Below, one piece after another: positions 52,068-60,105 of a DNA stretch of 64,000 nucleotides. The notes under the pieces were generated by a model, which was not told the origin of the DNA, did not search any database, and saw only the letters and a program-made list of their open reading frames with translations. Numbering within the stretch: the first letter of the stretch is position 1; every line of letters begins with the position of its first letter. Both the position numbers and the translations under genes were made by a program. The DNA is from Methylotenera_A sp031422335 (lineage in GTDB: Bacteria > Pseudomonadota > Gammaproteobacteria > Burkholderiales > Methylophilaceae), in contig JANOQW010000034.1 in NCBI GenBank assembly GCA_031422335.1, positions 133,272-197,271 of the forward strand. Reading direction: 5' to 3'.

Positions 52068-53561
52068 TTAAGTAGCTTTATTCAGCTGACTTATAGGCTG
52101 GCGCATCCACCACAGCATCACAATACCTGGCACTGCCATCACTACTGAGAATAAAAAGAAATTCGACCAGCCCAAGCTCTCAGATAACACGCCTGCCACT
52201 GGGCTGACATAAATACGTCCAACCGCTGCCAAGGCAGATAGCAGTGCGTAATGCGTGGCGCTAAACTGGTTATTGCACAAGCTCATCAGTAAGGCCACAA
52301 ATGCTGCCGTACCCATGCCGCTAGTGATATTTTCTAACGCGATGGCACTCATTAATAACCTATCAATTTGCGTAGGGTCTAGCACTGACACAAAACCTAA
52401 ATCAAACGGCATCAACATAAAACTGCCCCATGCACCTTTGCCCAAAATCGCCAGCGCATAAAAGCCAAAGTTAGACAGCAGCTGTAAAATACCAAAGCTC
52501 ATTAAAGCTTGAAATAAAGTCAGCCGAATCATCAGCAAACCTGCTAAAAACGCGCCTATGATGGTGAGCCAAATGCCGATAATTTTATTGACAATGCCAA
52601 CCTCAATTTGGCTAAATGCCATGCCTTTTAGTAGAAATGGCGTAAACAAACTGCCAGCAAAGGCGTCGCCCAATTTGTACAAAATAATTAATATTAAAAA
52701 CGCCCAAGCACCTTGTTGGCTAAAATAGCTAGCCAGTGATTGATTAAGCGTGGCAAAACCTGCTTTTTGGGCTGCCTTTAAACCCAATGGTAGCGCTACT
52801 GCCAAGCTTGCCATCACATACGCCAATTGCACCCATTTGTTGGCTTCTTGCAAATTAATACCTGCCAAGTTAAAGCCAAAGCGCACCAAATACACGCCCG
52901 CCAGCACACCCAACAGCATGGCCAAAAAGCCGATAAGTTCTTTTTTAGGGTCACTCGCAAGCGGTTTAATATCGCTTTTTACTGAAGGTAAAAAAAGTAG
53001 AGAAAATACGGCAATGCCTAGCATAATAGCGGCCATCACTGCATAAACCTTGCCCCAGCTTTGCCATTGTTCTGCCCAAATAAGCGCGATGCCGCCAGAG
53101 GCAATCATGCCAATGCGATAGCCTAACACCGACATCGAGGCACCCATACCGCGCTCATCGGTGCGCAATAAATCGGTACGATAAGCATCAATCACAATAT
53201 CTTGCGAGGCCGATAAAAATGCGATAAGTAGCGCAATGGCCGCAAATATACCAGGCTTTAACGCAAACGAAACCGTAGATAAATAATAAATGCTAGCTGC
53301 TAAAATGAGCTGAGTCAGCACTAACCAACCACGCCTACGCCCAAACAATGGCAGCTCGAAGCGATCCATTAGCGGTGCCCACAAAAACTTAAAGGTGTAA
53401 GGCATACCCACTAAAGCTAAAAAACCGATGGTTGCAATGGCGACGCCATCGGTAGTGAGCCACGCTTGCATGGCTTGCCCAGTCAGGGCCAACGGCAACC
53501 CTGATGCAAAACCCAACAATAAAATGGCGACTAAACGATGGATGCGCAGAAGTTGATTCAT
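52068..53561 (-). CDS. ampG: AmpG-like MFS permease
   Basis: A 497-residue, 12-14 helix MFS protein resembling AmpG, the importer of anhydromuropeptides. The N-terminal ILLLGFASGLPLALTGQAMQAWL and the helix 3-5 region WAPLMDRFELPLFGRRRGWLV, ASQDIVIDAYRTDLL are strongly AmpG-like. It probably recycles cell-wall fragments across the inner membrane. Convergent with metW, 12 bp apart. Monocistronic. Confidence 0.9.
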   Translation of the reverse strand: MNQLLRIHRLVAILLLGFASGLPLALTGQAMQAWLTTDGVAIATIGFLALVGMPYTFKFLWAPLMDRFELPLFGRRRGWLVLTQLILAASIYYLSTVSFALKPGIFAAIALLIAFLSASQDIVIDAYRTDLLRTDERGMGASMSVLGYRIGMIASGGIALIWAEQWQSWGKVYAVMAAIMLGIAVFSLLFLPSVKSDIKPLASDPKKELIGFLAMLLGVLAGVYLVRFGFNLAGINLQEANKWVQLAYVMASLAVALPLGLKAAQKAGFATLNQSLASYFSQQGAWAFLILIILYKLGDAFAGSLFTPFLLKGMAFSQIEVGIVNKIIGIWLTIIGAFLAGLLMIRLTLFQALMSFGILQLLSNFGFYALAILGKGAWGSFMLMPFDLGFVSVLDPTQIDRLLMSAIALENITSGMGTAAFVALLMSLCNNQFSATHYALLSALAAVGRIYVSPVAGVLSESLGWSNFFLFSVVMAVPGIVMLWWMRQPISQLNKAT

Positions 53562-53681
53562 TAAGTTGTGCAGTCAAGTTAAAACCACATTTTAACCAAA
53601 GCAAACATTTGTGGTAAAAAAACTGTAAGTTTTTGCTAAATGCGGCGACTAAGTTTTAGTAATTAAAAAAGGAGTTTCAAT

Positions 53682-54455
53682 ATGGGTTATTCAGCCAAAG
53701 CTAGCATCGCCACAAGCCTTATTCTATGCGCCTTTCAGAGCATATCTTTTGCAGCCGAATGTTCTGCCAAAAGCGGTGCCCATACAGTGCCATTGTTAGA
53801 GTTATATACCAGTGAGGGTTGCAGCAGCTGCCCACCAGCAGATAAATGGTTAAACGGCCAAAAAAATGACCCGAGCAAATTTACACCTTTGGCTTTTCAT
53901 GTGGATTACTGGGATTACATTGGCTGGAAAGATAAGTTTAGCAAGGCGGAATATAGCGACAGGCAACGCAAAATTGCTGCATTTGGTGGCGCAGGCTTTG
54001 TATATACACCACAATTTGTGATGAGTGGCCGTGACTTTAAAGGCTGGGATAACTCACGATTAAGAGAAAAAGTTGAGTCTAGCCAAAAGTTAGCATCGCG
54101 CGCGCATTTAAGCTTAGACTCCGTGCAAGAAAACGGCAAAATGACGCTTAAAACGAGTGCGCAGACTACCAACCCAGCAGATGCTAAAAATGTGGATGTG
54201 TTTGTGGCAATTTACGAAAACAAATTGAGTAGCAAAATAAATGCAGGCGAAAACAGTGGCCGCGAGTTGAAACACGATTATGTAGTGCGCGAGTTTTTTG
54301 GTGCTTATCAAATTAATAATCAAAACGAATTTAGCAAAAATTTTACCTTAGACGCTGCATGGGCAAAGCGTGATGCAGGCGCAGTGGTATTTGTGCAAAA
54401 CAGCCAAACGGGTGAGATATTGCAAAGCTTGGTGCTGAAGTTTTGTGATGGTTAA
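53682..54455 (+). CDS. DUF1223 thioredoxin-like exported protein
   Basis: A 257-residue secreted protein. The signal peptide ends near SFA-AEC. The DUF1223 domain has LLELYTSEGCSSCPPADKWL with a CxxC pair, AFHVDYWDYIGWKDKFSK, SDRQRKIAAFGGAGFVYTPQFVMSGRDFKGW. The CSSC redox motif suggests a periplasmic thiol-disulfide role, unproved. AAGGAG lies 8 bases before the ATG. Convergent to the bufferin-like cluster, so not part of it, though both involve thiols. Confidence 0.85.
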   Translation: MGYSAKASIATSLILCAFQSISFAAECSAKSGAHTVPLLELYTSEGCSSCPPADKWLNGQKNDPSKFTPLAFHVDYWDYIGWKDKFSKAEYSDRQRKIAAFGGAGFVYTPQFVMSGRDFKGWDNSRLREKVESSQKLASRAHLSLDSVQENGKMTLKTSAQTTNPADAKNVDVFVAIYENKLSSKINAGENSGRELKHDYVVREFFGAYQINNQNEFSKNFTLDAAWAKRDAGAVVFVQNSQTGEILQSLVLKFCDG

Positions 54456-54496
54456 GCGATTTAAAGCTTAAATAATAACAATAATAATAAATACGA

Positions 54497-54534
54497 CTGC
54501 CCTGTAAGCCCATAAATATGGGCCTACAGGGCAT
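54497..54534 (+). repeat. 39-bp palindromic repeat, copy 11 (intergenic, terminator-like)
   Basis: CTGCCCTGTAAGCCCATA / TATGGGCCTACAGGGCAT is almost perfectly palindromic and is followed by TGTTTTT. It lies between convergent DUF1223 and bufC genes and can serve as terminator for either. Confidence 0.85.
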
Positions 54535-54539
54535 TGTTT

Positions 54540-55358
54540 TTAATCATTCATTGCTGTAATTAGGCCGCCATTTAGCCAGCTCGCTAAATATTGCGCGGCT
54601 TGCATAGTAGCAACTTCTTCCGTGGCATTTTCTTGTAAATTCTCACAAAGTTCACCAAAACTGCCACCAGAAATTACAGCTTGAATCGCTGCGTATTCAG
54701 CAAGCTCAAGCGAGCGATAATGTGAATTCAAATCTTTGCGCCACACCACACAAGGCTCGTTAGTTTGCGTTGCTTTTGGCGGTGTTTCGTTTATGTTCAA
54801 CGCCTGCCAAACCAATATCACATTATATTTTGGGCTTAATAATTGCACCGCAGGATGAAATTTAAAACGTAAATCGCCCCAGTTTTCTAGCGCAATTGCG
54901 GCTAAATCTTGCAAGCTTAATACTGGCGCATCTTCTGCATCAAACGCCAAACTGAGCGCCCACTCGAATTGCGCTATCTCTGCGGCAAGGGGATGCTTAG
55001 CTAGCGTTTTAGTCAGATGCTCGCACATGGCATCTCCCACCCAGCGCATATTGCGATAGGTGGATGGATAAATATCGATATAGCTACGCGCAGTTTTATC
55101 AAACAAATTATCGCCCAACCAAGCTTTTAAAATAGGATAAGCGCTGGCCAATGCTTCAATAATGCGCAATCGGTAACCATCGGCATAAATACCCAAACGC
55201 TTTTTTACGCCTACTTTTTTATCATTGACTATTTTTTTGGTAAAGGCGGCGCCTTTGTTGCTATCTAACAAATAAGCCTGAAAGTCGTTTTGTAACTGGG
55301 CTAGATTTAACGGTGCTGGATTTAACGGTGCTGGATTTAATGGAGCTAAATTTCTCAT
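54540..55358 (-). CDS. DUF2063 protein, MNIO partner (BufC/HvfC-like)
   Basis: A 272-residue soluble protein. The DUF2063 N-terminal domain (FQAYLLDSNKGAAF, RLGIYADGYRLRIIEALASAYPILKAWLGD, RSYIDIYPSTYRNMRWVGDAM) is clear. In MNIO systems this partner presents the precursor peptide to the DUF692 enzyme. The N-terminus carries three tandem PAPLN-type five-residue units, encoded by three 15-bp direct repeats at 55306-55350; this may be a slippage product. Directly follows the MNIO gene (10 bp). I infer it acts with it on the cysteine-rich peptide at 56395. Confidence 0.82.
   Translation of the reverse strand: MRNLAPLNPAPLNPAPLNLAQLQNDFQAYLLDSNKGAAFTKKIVNDKKVGVKKRLGIYADGYRLRIIEALASAYPILKAWLGDNLFDKTARSYIDIYPSTYRNMRWVGDAMCEHLTKTLAKHPLAAEIAQFEWALSLAFDAEDAPVLSLQDLAAIALENWGDLRFKFHPAVQLLSPKYNVILVWQALNINETPPKATQTNEPCVVWRKDLNSHYRSLELAEYAAIQAVISGGSFGELCENLQENATEEVATMQAAQYLASWLNGGLITAMND
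55306..55350 (+). repeat. Three tandem 15-bp repeats
   Basis: Two exact TTTAACGGTGCTGGA units and one diverged TTTAATGGAGCTAAA. They lie in the 5' end of the DUF2063 gene and encode PAPLN-like pentapeptides, in frame, so copy number can change without a frameshift. Confidence 0.85.
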
Positions 55359-55368
55359 AGCATATACT

Positions 55369-56259
55369 TTATATTAAGTGCTCTGGAAGGCTCATGGATG
55401 TTGGCTTGCAGGGCAGTGTTTTTTCTGTCTTGGTTGCAAAAATAGTCCTTGCAATATTAAGTTCATCTACCAACTCATCTAACTCTGGTATTTTGTCATC
55501 ACGCTCTATCATGGTGGAAACCGCACCAAAGCGCGCAATGGCGTATTCATATAAATGCCACACGGGGTCGATGACAGGGGCATCGTGCGTATCAATAATA
55601 TAGTCACCATTATTTTGGTGCCCTGCCAAATGGATTTGCTGAATACGCTTGACTGGCACGCCATCAATAAACGCTTTGGCATCAAACTGATGATTATAAC
55701 TACTCACATAAATATTGTTCACATCTAACAGCAGCAAACAATCGGCCGCCTCAGAAATTTGGCTAATAAATTCCCACTCTGTCATGCTGGAATCAACATA
55801 ACTGGCATAACTAGACACATTTTCTAGCAAAATTTGGCGGCCTAAATAATCTTGCACAATCTTCACGCGCTCGGCCACGTGTTTGGCGGTCTCGATGGTA
55901 TAAGGCAGCGGCAATAAATCGTGCATATTTTGACCGTGCACGCCAGTCCAACACAAATGGTCAGAAATCCAAGCGGGCTGAATCCTGTCAGCCAGTTTTT
56001 TTAAATCGCGCAGATAACTGTAATCTACCTCGGCGGTTGAGCCAATAGAAAGCGACACGCCATGCATCACCATAGGATAATCGGCACGAATTTTATCTAA
56101 AAAATTAAGCGGTTTACCGCCCGGAATCATATAGTTTTCAGACAGCGCCTCAAACCAATCGACTTTTGGTTTAATTTCTAAAATAGCATTGTAATGCTCG
56201 GTACGCAGACCTAAGCCAAAGCCTAAAAATGGTGGGGTTGATGATGCATTTGCAGACAT
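55369..56259 (-). CDS. MNIO (DUF692) multinuclear iron oxidase, BufB/HvfB-like
   Basis: A 296-residue TIM-barrel enzyme of the DUF692 family, which modifies Cys residues of RiPP precursors, for example to thiooxazole or oxazolone groups. Motifs are WFEALSENYM (E38-N42 region), MHGVSLSIGS (H66), WISDHLCW (D100, H101), LLENVSSY (E146), LLLDVNNIYVSSYNH (D179), IHLAGH (H210, H214), DTHDAPV (D223, H225) and IERDD (E252), matching the iron-ligand pattern. The last 15 residues (LPCKPTSMSLPEHLI) are encoded by a palindrome copy, suggesting the repeat entered the 3' end of the gene. Lies downstream of the precursor and upstream of the DUF2063 gene. Confidence 0.88.
   Translation of the reverse strand: MSANASSTPPFLGFGLGLRTEHYNAILEIKPKVDWFEALSENYMIPGGKPLNFLDKIRADYPMVMHGVSLSIGSTAEVDYSYLRDLKKLADRIQPAWISDHLCWTGVHGQNMHDLLPLPYTIETAKHVAERVKIVQDYLGRQILLENVSSYASYVDSSMTEWEFISQISEAADCLLLLDVNNIYVSSYNHQFDAKAFIDGVPVKRIQQIHLAGHQNNGDYIIDTHDAPVIDPVWHLYEYAIARFGAVSTMIERDDKIPELDELVDELNIARTIFATKTEKTLPCKPTSMSLPEHLI
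55379..55416 (-). repeat. 39-bp palindromic repeat, copy 12 (3' end of MNIO gene)
   Basis: TGCTCTGGAAGG, core CTCATGGATGTTGG, CTTGCAGGGCAG. About 31 of 39 bases agree with the consensus. It encodes residues 282-294 of the MNIO protein. Confidence 0.8.
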
Positions 56260-56330
56260 TTTTACTCTACTTATTCATTGTTTAATAGCTGTAATATCGC
56301 AATAATTTGACACATGATAATGCCCAAAGC

Positions 56331-56373
56331 ACAACGGGCACGCGTATTTAAAATATACCGCCATGCCCGTTGT
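56331..56373. promoter_or_regulatory. Stem-loop between precursor and MNIO genes
   Basis: Perfect 10-bp arms ACAACGGGCA / TGCCCGTTGT around a 23-base loop, with no T-run. It lies 22 bp past the precursor stop and 72 bp before the MNIO start. It could stabilise the precursor mRNA or reduce read-through, giving more peptide than enzyme. Confidence 0.68.
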
Positions 56374-56394
56374 ATACTGCATATGAATGATTAC

Positions 56395-56742
56395 TTAAAC
56401 TGCGTGGCCACCTTTAGCCGTACACTCAGCGCCTGTTAATGCTGAATGACCTAAGCTAGCGCAATCGTTTTGACCTTTACAGTTATTAGCTGCCACTTTG
56501 CAAGAACCTTGGCCTTTACAGGCATTTTTTGCAGTTTTGCATGCATTGTGGCCTTTACACTCGTTACCAGCCGTTTTGCAATCGCTAGTACCTTTGCATG
56601 AGTTAACGCCAACGCATGCAACATTAGTGCTGCCAGCTGCTGCAGTGCCGCCACTACTGGCACAACCAGCTAAAATAAGTGCTGCTGCGCCAATAGCTAA
56701 TAAAGTACCTTTGCTTAAACTTGATGATGTTTGAATAGACAT
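56395..56742 (-). CDS. Cysteine-rich RiPP precursor, bufferin-like, predicted lipoprotein
   Basis: A 115-residue exported protein. The signal sequence ends in a lipobox, ILAGC, with Cys27. The mature part has ten further Cys at 43, 49, 55, 62, 68, 75, 81, 88, 94 and 107; seven are followed by Lys. Residues 55-93 form three tandem 13-residue modules (CKTAGNECKGHNA, CKTAKNACKGQGS, CKVAANNCKGQND). The tail LTGAECTAKGGHAV resembles other bufferin precursors. With the MNIO and DUF2063 genes downstream, it is the likely substrate of Cys modification for copper or other metal binding. AAGGAG five bases before the ATG fixes the start; the upstream in-frame ATG at 56835 is rejected. Confidence 0.78.
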   Translation of the reverse strand: MSIQTSSSLSKGTLLAIGAAALILAGCASSGGTAAAGSTNVACVGVNSCKGTSDCKTAGNECKGHNACKTAKNACKGQGSCKVAANNCKGQNDCASLGHSALTGAECTAKGGHAV

Positions 56743-56928
56743 AATAACTCCTTCCCAATTGTTGTAAAAATCTACCATCTTTAAATTAGAAAGGTAGAAT
56801 ATATAGATACGTGAGGCAGAACAAATTAGATTCATTCTCGTGCCACAATTGTTAGTCGTAGCTAAAAATGAATCCTTACAAAAAAGTTTAAATTGACTAT
56901 TGGGGAGTTTTTAAGGCGGTAGAGGTTT

Positions 56929-57972
56929 CTACTCAGTGCTAGCTTCATTCAACGGTACTACATTAACTTCTGGATTAAATTCTGGATTAAATTCGGCACT
57001 AACTTCAAGATTAATGTCAGCATTTACCTCATCGCTAACTTCATCATCACTAGCCATATTTTCTAGCGTGAGATCTATATCTTCATCTTCTAAAAGCACA
57101 ACTTCTGCATCTTCTTTTTCAATCATGGTTTGTAATGTGTATCGACTTTCCTGCAGATCTTGCATCCATCCGTTTTGTGGCAACGCATCTTGAATTAGCA
57201 CGCTTTCTACATGGCGCATATCCCACTCGGCTTTTTCCATCATCTTAAGCGCCATTTCATCTGCTTGACTAAGTTGCGTTGGCTTTATTTTGGCCATGGC
57301 TACCTCACTGCCCACCATCGAGGTGGCGGTAGAAGCCGCGCTAGTGAGCAAAGTTGTTGCAGTGCTGGCCTGTGCCGCTGCACTGCTTGCTCCCACAATG
57401 GCAATGGCAGGAAACAGCACGCTAGCTAGCACAGAAATAATCAGCTTGGTGGAGGTGTTAGTCTTGTGGTGACCCGCCATTACGTGCGACATTTCACGTG
57501 CGATGACAAAACCCAGCGCATCATCGCTTAACTGCAAATTTTGTATGCCGCGCAGCAGTACAATTTGCCCTTTGTTATTTGAAGCAGTACCTGCTTCTAG
57601 CTTTTCTGCCACCGAAAACACCATGCGCTGAATGACTTTTTCTTGCTGCGGGTACAAATGTAAAGCGGCTTTACTAAGATAGCGACCAATAGCACCAACA
57701 CGCGCGTCAAAGTCACGATTTTCTTCACATTGGGTTGCATGGCAAACTACTGCGCTCGATTTTGTTGCTAATCGCACTCGCATGTCTATGTCGGAATATA
57801 CATCGCTAATACTGGCACCAGAATCAGCGTTAGCAATATTGATTGAAGGCGCTGTCCTAATCAATCCACCAGCCTGTGCATGGCTTGCTGACAGTTGCAA
57901 CATAGCAAGCAGCAGCAACGATATGCATACAGTTTGATTTTTTTGTGGGTTTTTTAGCAAAATTATTTTCAA
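56929..57972 (-). CDS. M48-like exported protein with altered HExxH motif
   Basis: A 347-residue protein with a signal peptide (ending near ASHAQA). The M48 region contains GFVIAREMSHVMAGHH, where the first zinc His of HExxH is replaced by Arg, and LSQADEMALKMMEKAEWD as the downstream helix. An Ala/Ser/Thr-rich segment (SVLASVLFPAIAIVGASSAAAQAS) could be a membrane-interacting part. The tail is highly acidic with FNPEFNPEVN repeats. Without the His it may lack protease activity and act as a chaperone or inhibitor. It is 187 bp upstream of the precursor gene on the same strand, possibly a separate unit. Confidence 0.7.
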   Translation of the reverse strand: MKIILLKNPQKNQTVCISLLLLAMLQLSASHAQAGGLIRTAPSINIANADSGASISDVYSDIDMRVRLATKSSAVVCHATQCEENRDFDARVGAIGRYLSKAALHLYPQQEKVIQRMVFSVAEKLEAGTASNNKGQIVLLRGIQNLQLSDDALGFVIAREMSHVMAGHHKTNTSTKLIISVLASVLFPAIAIVGASSAAAQASTATTLLTSAASTATSMVGSEVAMAKIKPTQLSQADEMALKMMEKAEWDMRHVESVLIQDALPQNGWMQDLQESRYTLQTMIEKEDAEVVLLEDEDIDLTLENMASDDEVSDEVNADINLEVSAEFNPEFNPEVNVVPLNEASTE

Positions 57973-57995
57973 GATTATTTCATTGATAAGCTTAC

Positions 57996-58763
57996 TTAAT
58001 AATCGATAATTAACGGCGCGTGGTCACTAAAACGCTGCTGCTTGTAAATGGTTGACTGCGTTGCCTTTTTTGCCAAATTTGGCGTAGCAATTTGATAATC
58101 TAAACGCCAACCGACGTTTTTTTCGTAGGCTGCTCCACGATTACTCCACCAAGTGTAGCATTCGTCGGTGGTGGCAGGATGTAAAGCTCTGTACACATCT
58201 GCCCAGCCAAAATGACTGAACAAATCAGTTAGCCACGCACGCTCTTCTGGCAAAAAACCAGAGTTTTTACGGTTACCTTTGTAATTTTTAAGATCAATTT
58301 CCTGGTGCGCAATATTCCAATCGCCACAAATGACTACATCGCGCCCGCTATTAGCCAGCGCCTCAAAATGCGGCAAAATACGCGCAAGCACACTAAATTT
58401 AAACGCTTGCCGCTCTTCGCCACTAGAGCCACTAGGCAAATACAGCGAAACCACACTCAAGTTACCAAATCTACATTCAATATAGCGGCCTTCACTATCA
58501 ATATCAGCGATTCCCGTGCCTACAATCACTTCATCTGGCTTTAGCTTGCTATAAATACCCACGCCGCTATAGCCTTTTTTTTCAGCATAATGAAAATGCC
58601 CCACATAGCCTGCTGGTGCCATCATTTCAGCTGTCATGTCTGCCGCTTGCGCCTTCAGCTCTTGCAGGCAAACTACATCGGCCTGTGTAGTTTGCAGCCA
58701 GCTAAAAAAGCCTTTGTTAGCAGCAGAGCGTATGCCATTTAAATTAGCCGTTATAATGCGCAT
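57996..58763 (-). CDS. xth: Exodeoxyribonuclease III
   Basis: An AP endonuclease and 3' exonuclease of base-excision repair. The 255-residue protein has TANLNGIRSAANKGF, VCLQELKAQ (metal Glu), YSGVGIYSK, ICGDWNIAHQEIDLKN (Asp/Asn), WWSNRGAAYEKNVGWRLDYQIA and FSDHAPLIIDY (catalytic His). Complete. It is divergent from pyrE with a 24-bp gap, so the promoters overlap. The xth-pyrE pair is common in betaproteobacteria. Confidence 0.95.
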   Translation of the reverse strand: MRIITANLNGIRSAANKGFFSWLQTTQADVVCLQELKAQAADMTAEMMAPAGYVGHFHYAEKKGYSGVGIYSKLKPDEVIVGTGIADIDSEGRYIECRFGNLSVVSLYLPSGSSGEERQAFKFSVLARILPHFEALANSGRDVVICGDWNIAHQEIDLKNYKGNRKNSGFLPEERAWLTDLFSHFGWADVYRALHPATTDECYTWWSNRGAAYEKNVGWRLDYQIATPNLAKKATQSTIYKQQRFSDHAPLIIDY

Positions 58764-58787
58764 TCATTACTTTCTTTTTTTAATATC

Positions 58788-59429
58788 ATGTCTAACATTA
58801 GTCAAGATTTTATTGCGTTTGCCATTCAAAAACAGGTACTTAAATTTGGCGAGTTTAAAACCAAAGCTGGTCGTCTAAGCCCGTATTTCTTTAATGCGGG
58901 GCTGTTTAACGATGGCGATAGCTTGTTAAAACTTGGCGAATTCTACGCCGAAACGATTCAAAAGTCAGACATCAAGTTTGACATGCTATATGGCCCAGCC
59001 TACAAAGGCATTACATTGGCGGCCAGTATTGCAATCGCGCTTGCCAAAAATGGTCACAATTACCCTTACGCTTACAACCGCAAAGAGGCCAAAGACCACG
59101 GCGAAGGTGGAGTAATTGTAGGTGCACCTTTGCAGGGTCGCATACTTATCATCGATGACGTGATTTCGGCAGGCACTTCGGTGCGCGAATCCATCGACTT
59201 AATTGCACAATATGGCGCCAGCGCTTGCGGCGTGGCCATTGCGCTAGATCGCCAAGAGAAAGGTTTAGGCGAGTTATCAGCCGTGCAAGAGGTGCAAGCT
59301 AGCTACCAGTTACCCGTGTGCAGTATTGCCAATTTAAGCGATTTGCTAGAATACGCATCAAATCAACAAGATATGGCACAGCACTTGCTTAACATTCAAA
59401 CGTATCGCCAACAATATGGCGTAATTTGA
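58788..59429 (+). CDS. pyrE: Orotate phosphoribosyltransferase
   Basis: PyrE converts orotate and PRPP to OMP in pyrimidine synthesis. It has 213 residues with LKFGEFKTKAGRLSPYFFNAG, MLYGPAYKGITLA, YNRKEAKDHGEGG and the PRPP motif ILIIDDVISAGTSVRES. Full length. Start is the ATG at 58788; the longer ATG-initiated frame on the same strand is out of register. A DUF4124 gene follows 22 bp later. Confidence 0.96.
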   Translation: MSNISQDFIAFAIQKQVLKFGEFKTKAGRLSPYFFNAGLFNDGDSLLKLGEFYAETIQKSDIKFDMLYGPAYKGITLAASIAIALAKNGHNYPYAYNRKEAKDHGEGGVIVGAPLQGRILIIDDVISAGTSVRESIDLIAQYGASACGVAIALDRQEKGLGELSAVQEVQASYQLPVCSIANLSDLLEYASNQQDMAQHLLNIQTYRQQYGVI

Positions 59430-59451
59430 TAAGGTTTACTAAAATTAAAGC

Positions 59452-60105
59452 ATGAAGAAACTGATCTTTATTATAATTTCAAGCGCTTTGCTAAGTACAT
59501 CACTGGCTTATGCTGACGCTAAAATTGTGAAGTGGGTAGATAGCAAAGGCATAACGCATTATGGTGACAGACCACCCAGCTTTGAAGAAAGCAAAAGCAA
59601 TGTTGAAATGAACAAGCAAGGTATAGTCACTAAAAAAAATGCGCTTATCTCACCAAAGGATACCGCGCAAGATGAGCAAAAATTAGCCCAAGAGCGCAAA
59701 GATAAAATCTTATTAGCCTCTTATACCAATGCAAACGAAATTGACTTAGCGCGCGACCGCAGCTTAGAGATGGACAAAGCAGCATTAACCAGCTTGGTTG
59801 CGCAAAAAGAAAGTTTGAATGACCGAATTGCCCGCAACAAGCAAACTACAGATGGCTTTAAAGCACGCAAAAAACCGTTGCCAGCTAACTTAGACAAAGA
59901 GTTTAAAAGCGCAATTGCGCAATTCGGACGAATCGATAAGCAGATGACAGAACGCAAACTTGCCATGGAGCAAACGCACAAAAGTTACACTGAAGACAAA
60001 GCGCGTTTTATAGCGTTAAAGCTACCAACTAGCGCAGAGCCTGCCAGCTCAAGCCCATCGCCAGTTGCAGCACAGGCCATTATTCAGCCTTCTACAGAAA
60101 AATAA
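59452..60105 (+). CDS. Secreted DUF4124-domain protein (second copy)
   Basis: A 217-residue exported protein with a signal peptide ending LAYA-DAK, DUF4124 domain (KIVKWVDSKGITHYGDRPPSFEE), a long coiled coil (residues about 60-180, with SLVAQKESLNDRIARNKQT) and a Ser/Pro-rich end. The layout equals that of the protein at 21757, but the sequence differs. It is behind pyrE and its stop abuts the gatB stop, with no spacer between the convergent genes. Confidence 0.82.
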   Translation: MKKLIFIIISSALLSTSLAYADAKIVKWVDSKGITHYGDRPPSFEESKSNVEMNKQGIVTKKNALISPKDTAQDEQKLAQERKDKILLASYTNANEIDLARDRSLEMDKAALTSLVAQKESLNDRIARNKQTTDGFKARKKPLPANLDKEFKSAIAQFGRIDKQMTERKLAMEQTHKSYTEDKARFIALKLPTSAEPASSSPSPVAAQAIIQPSTEK

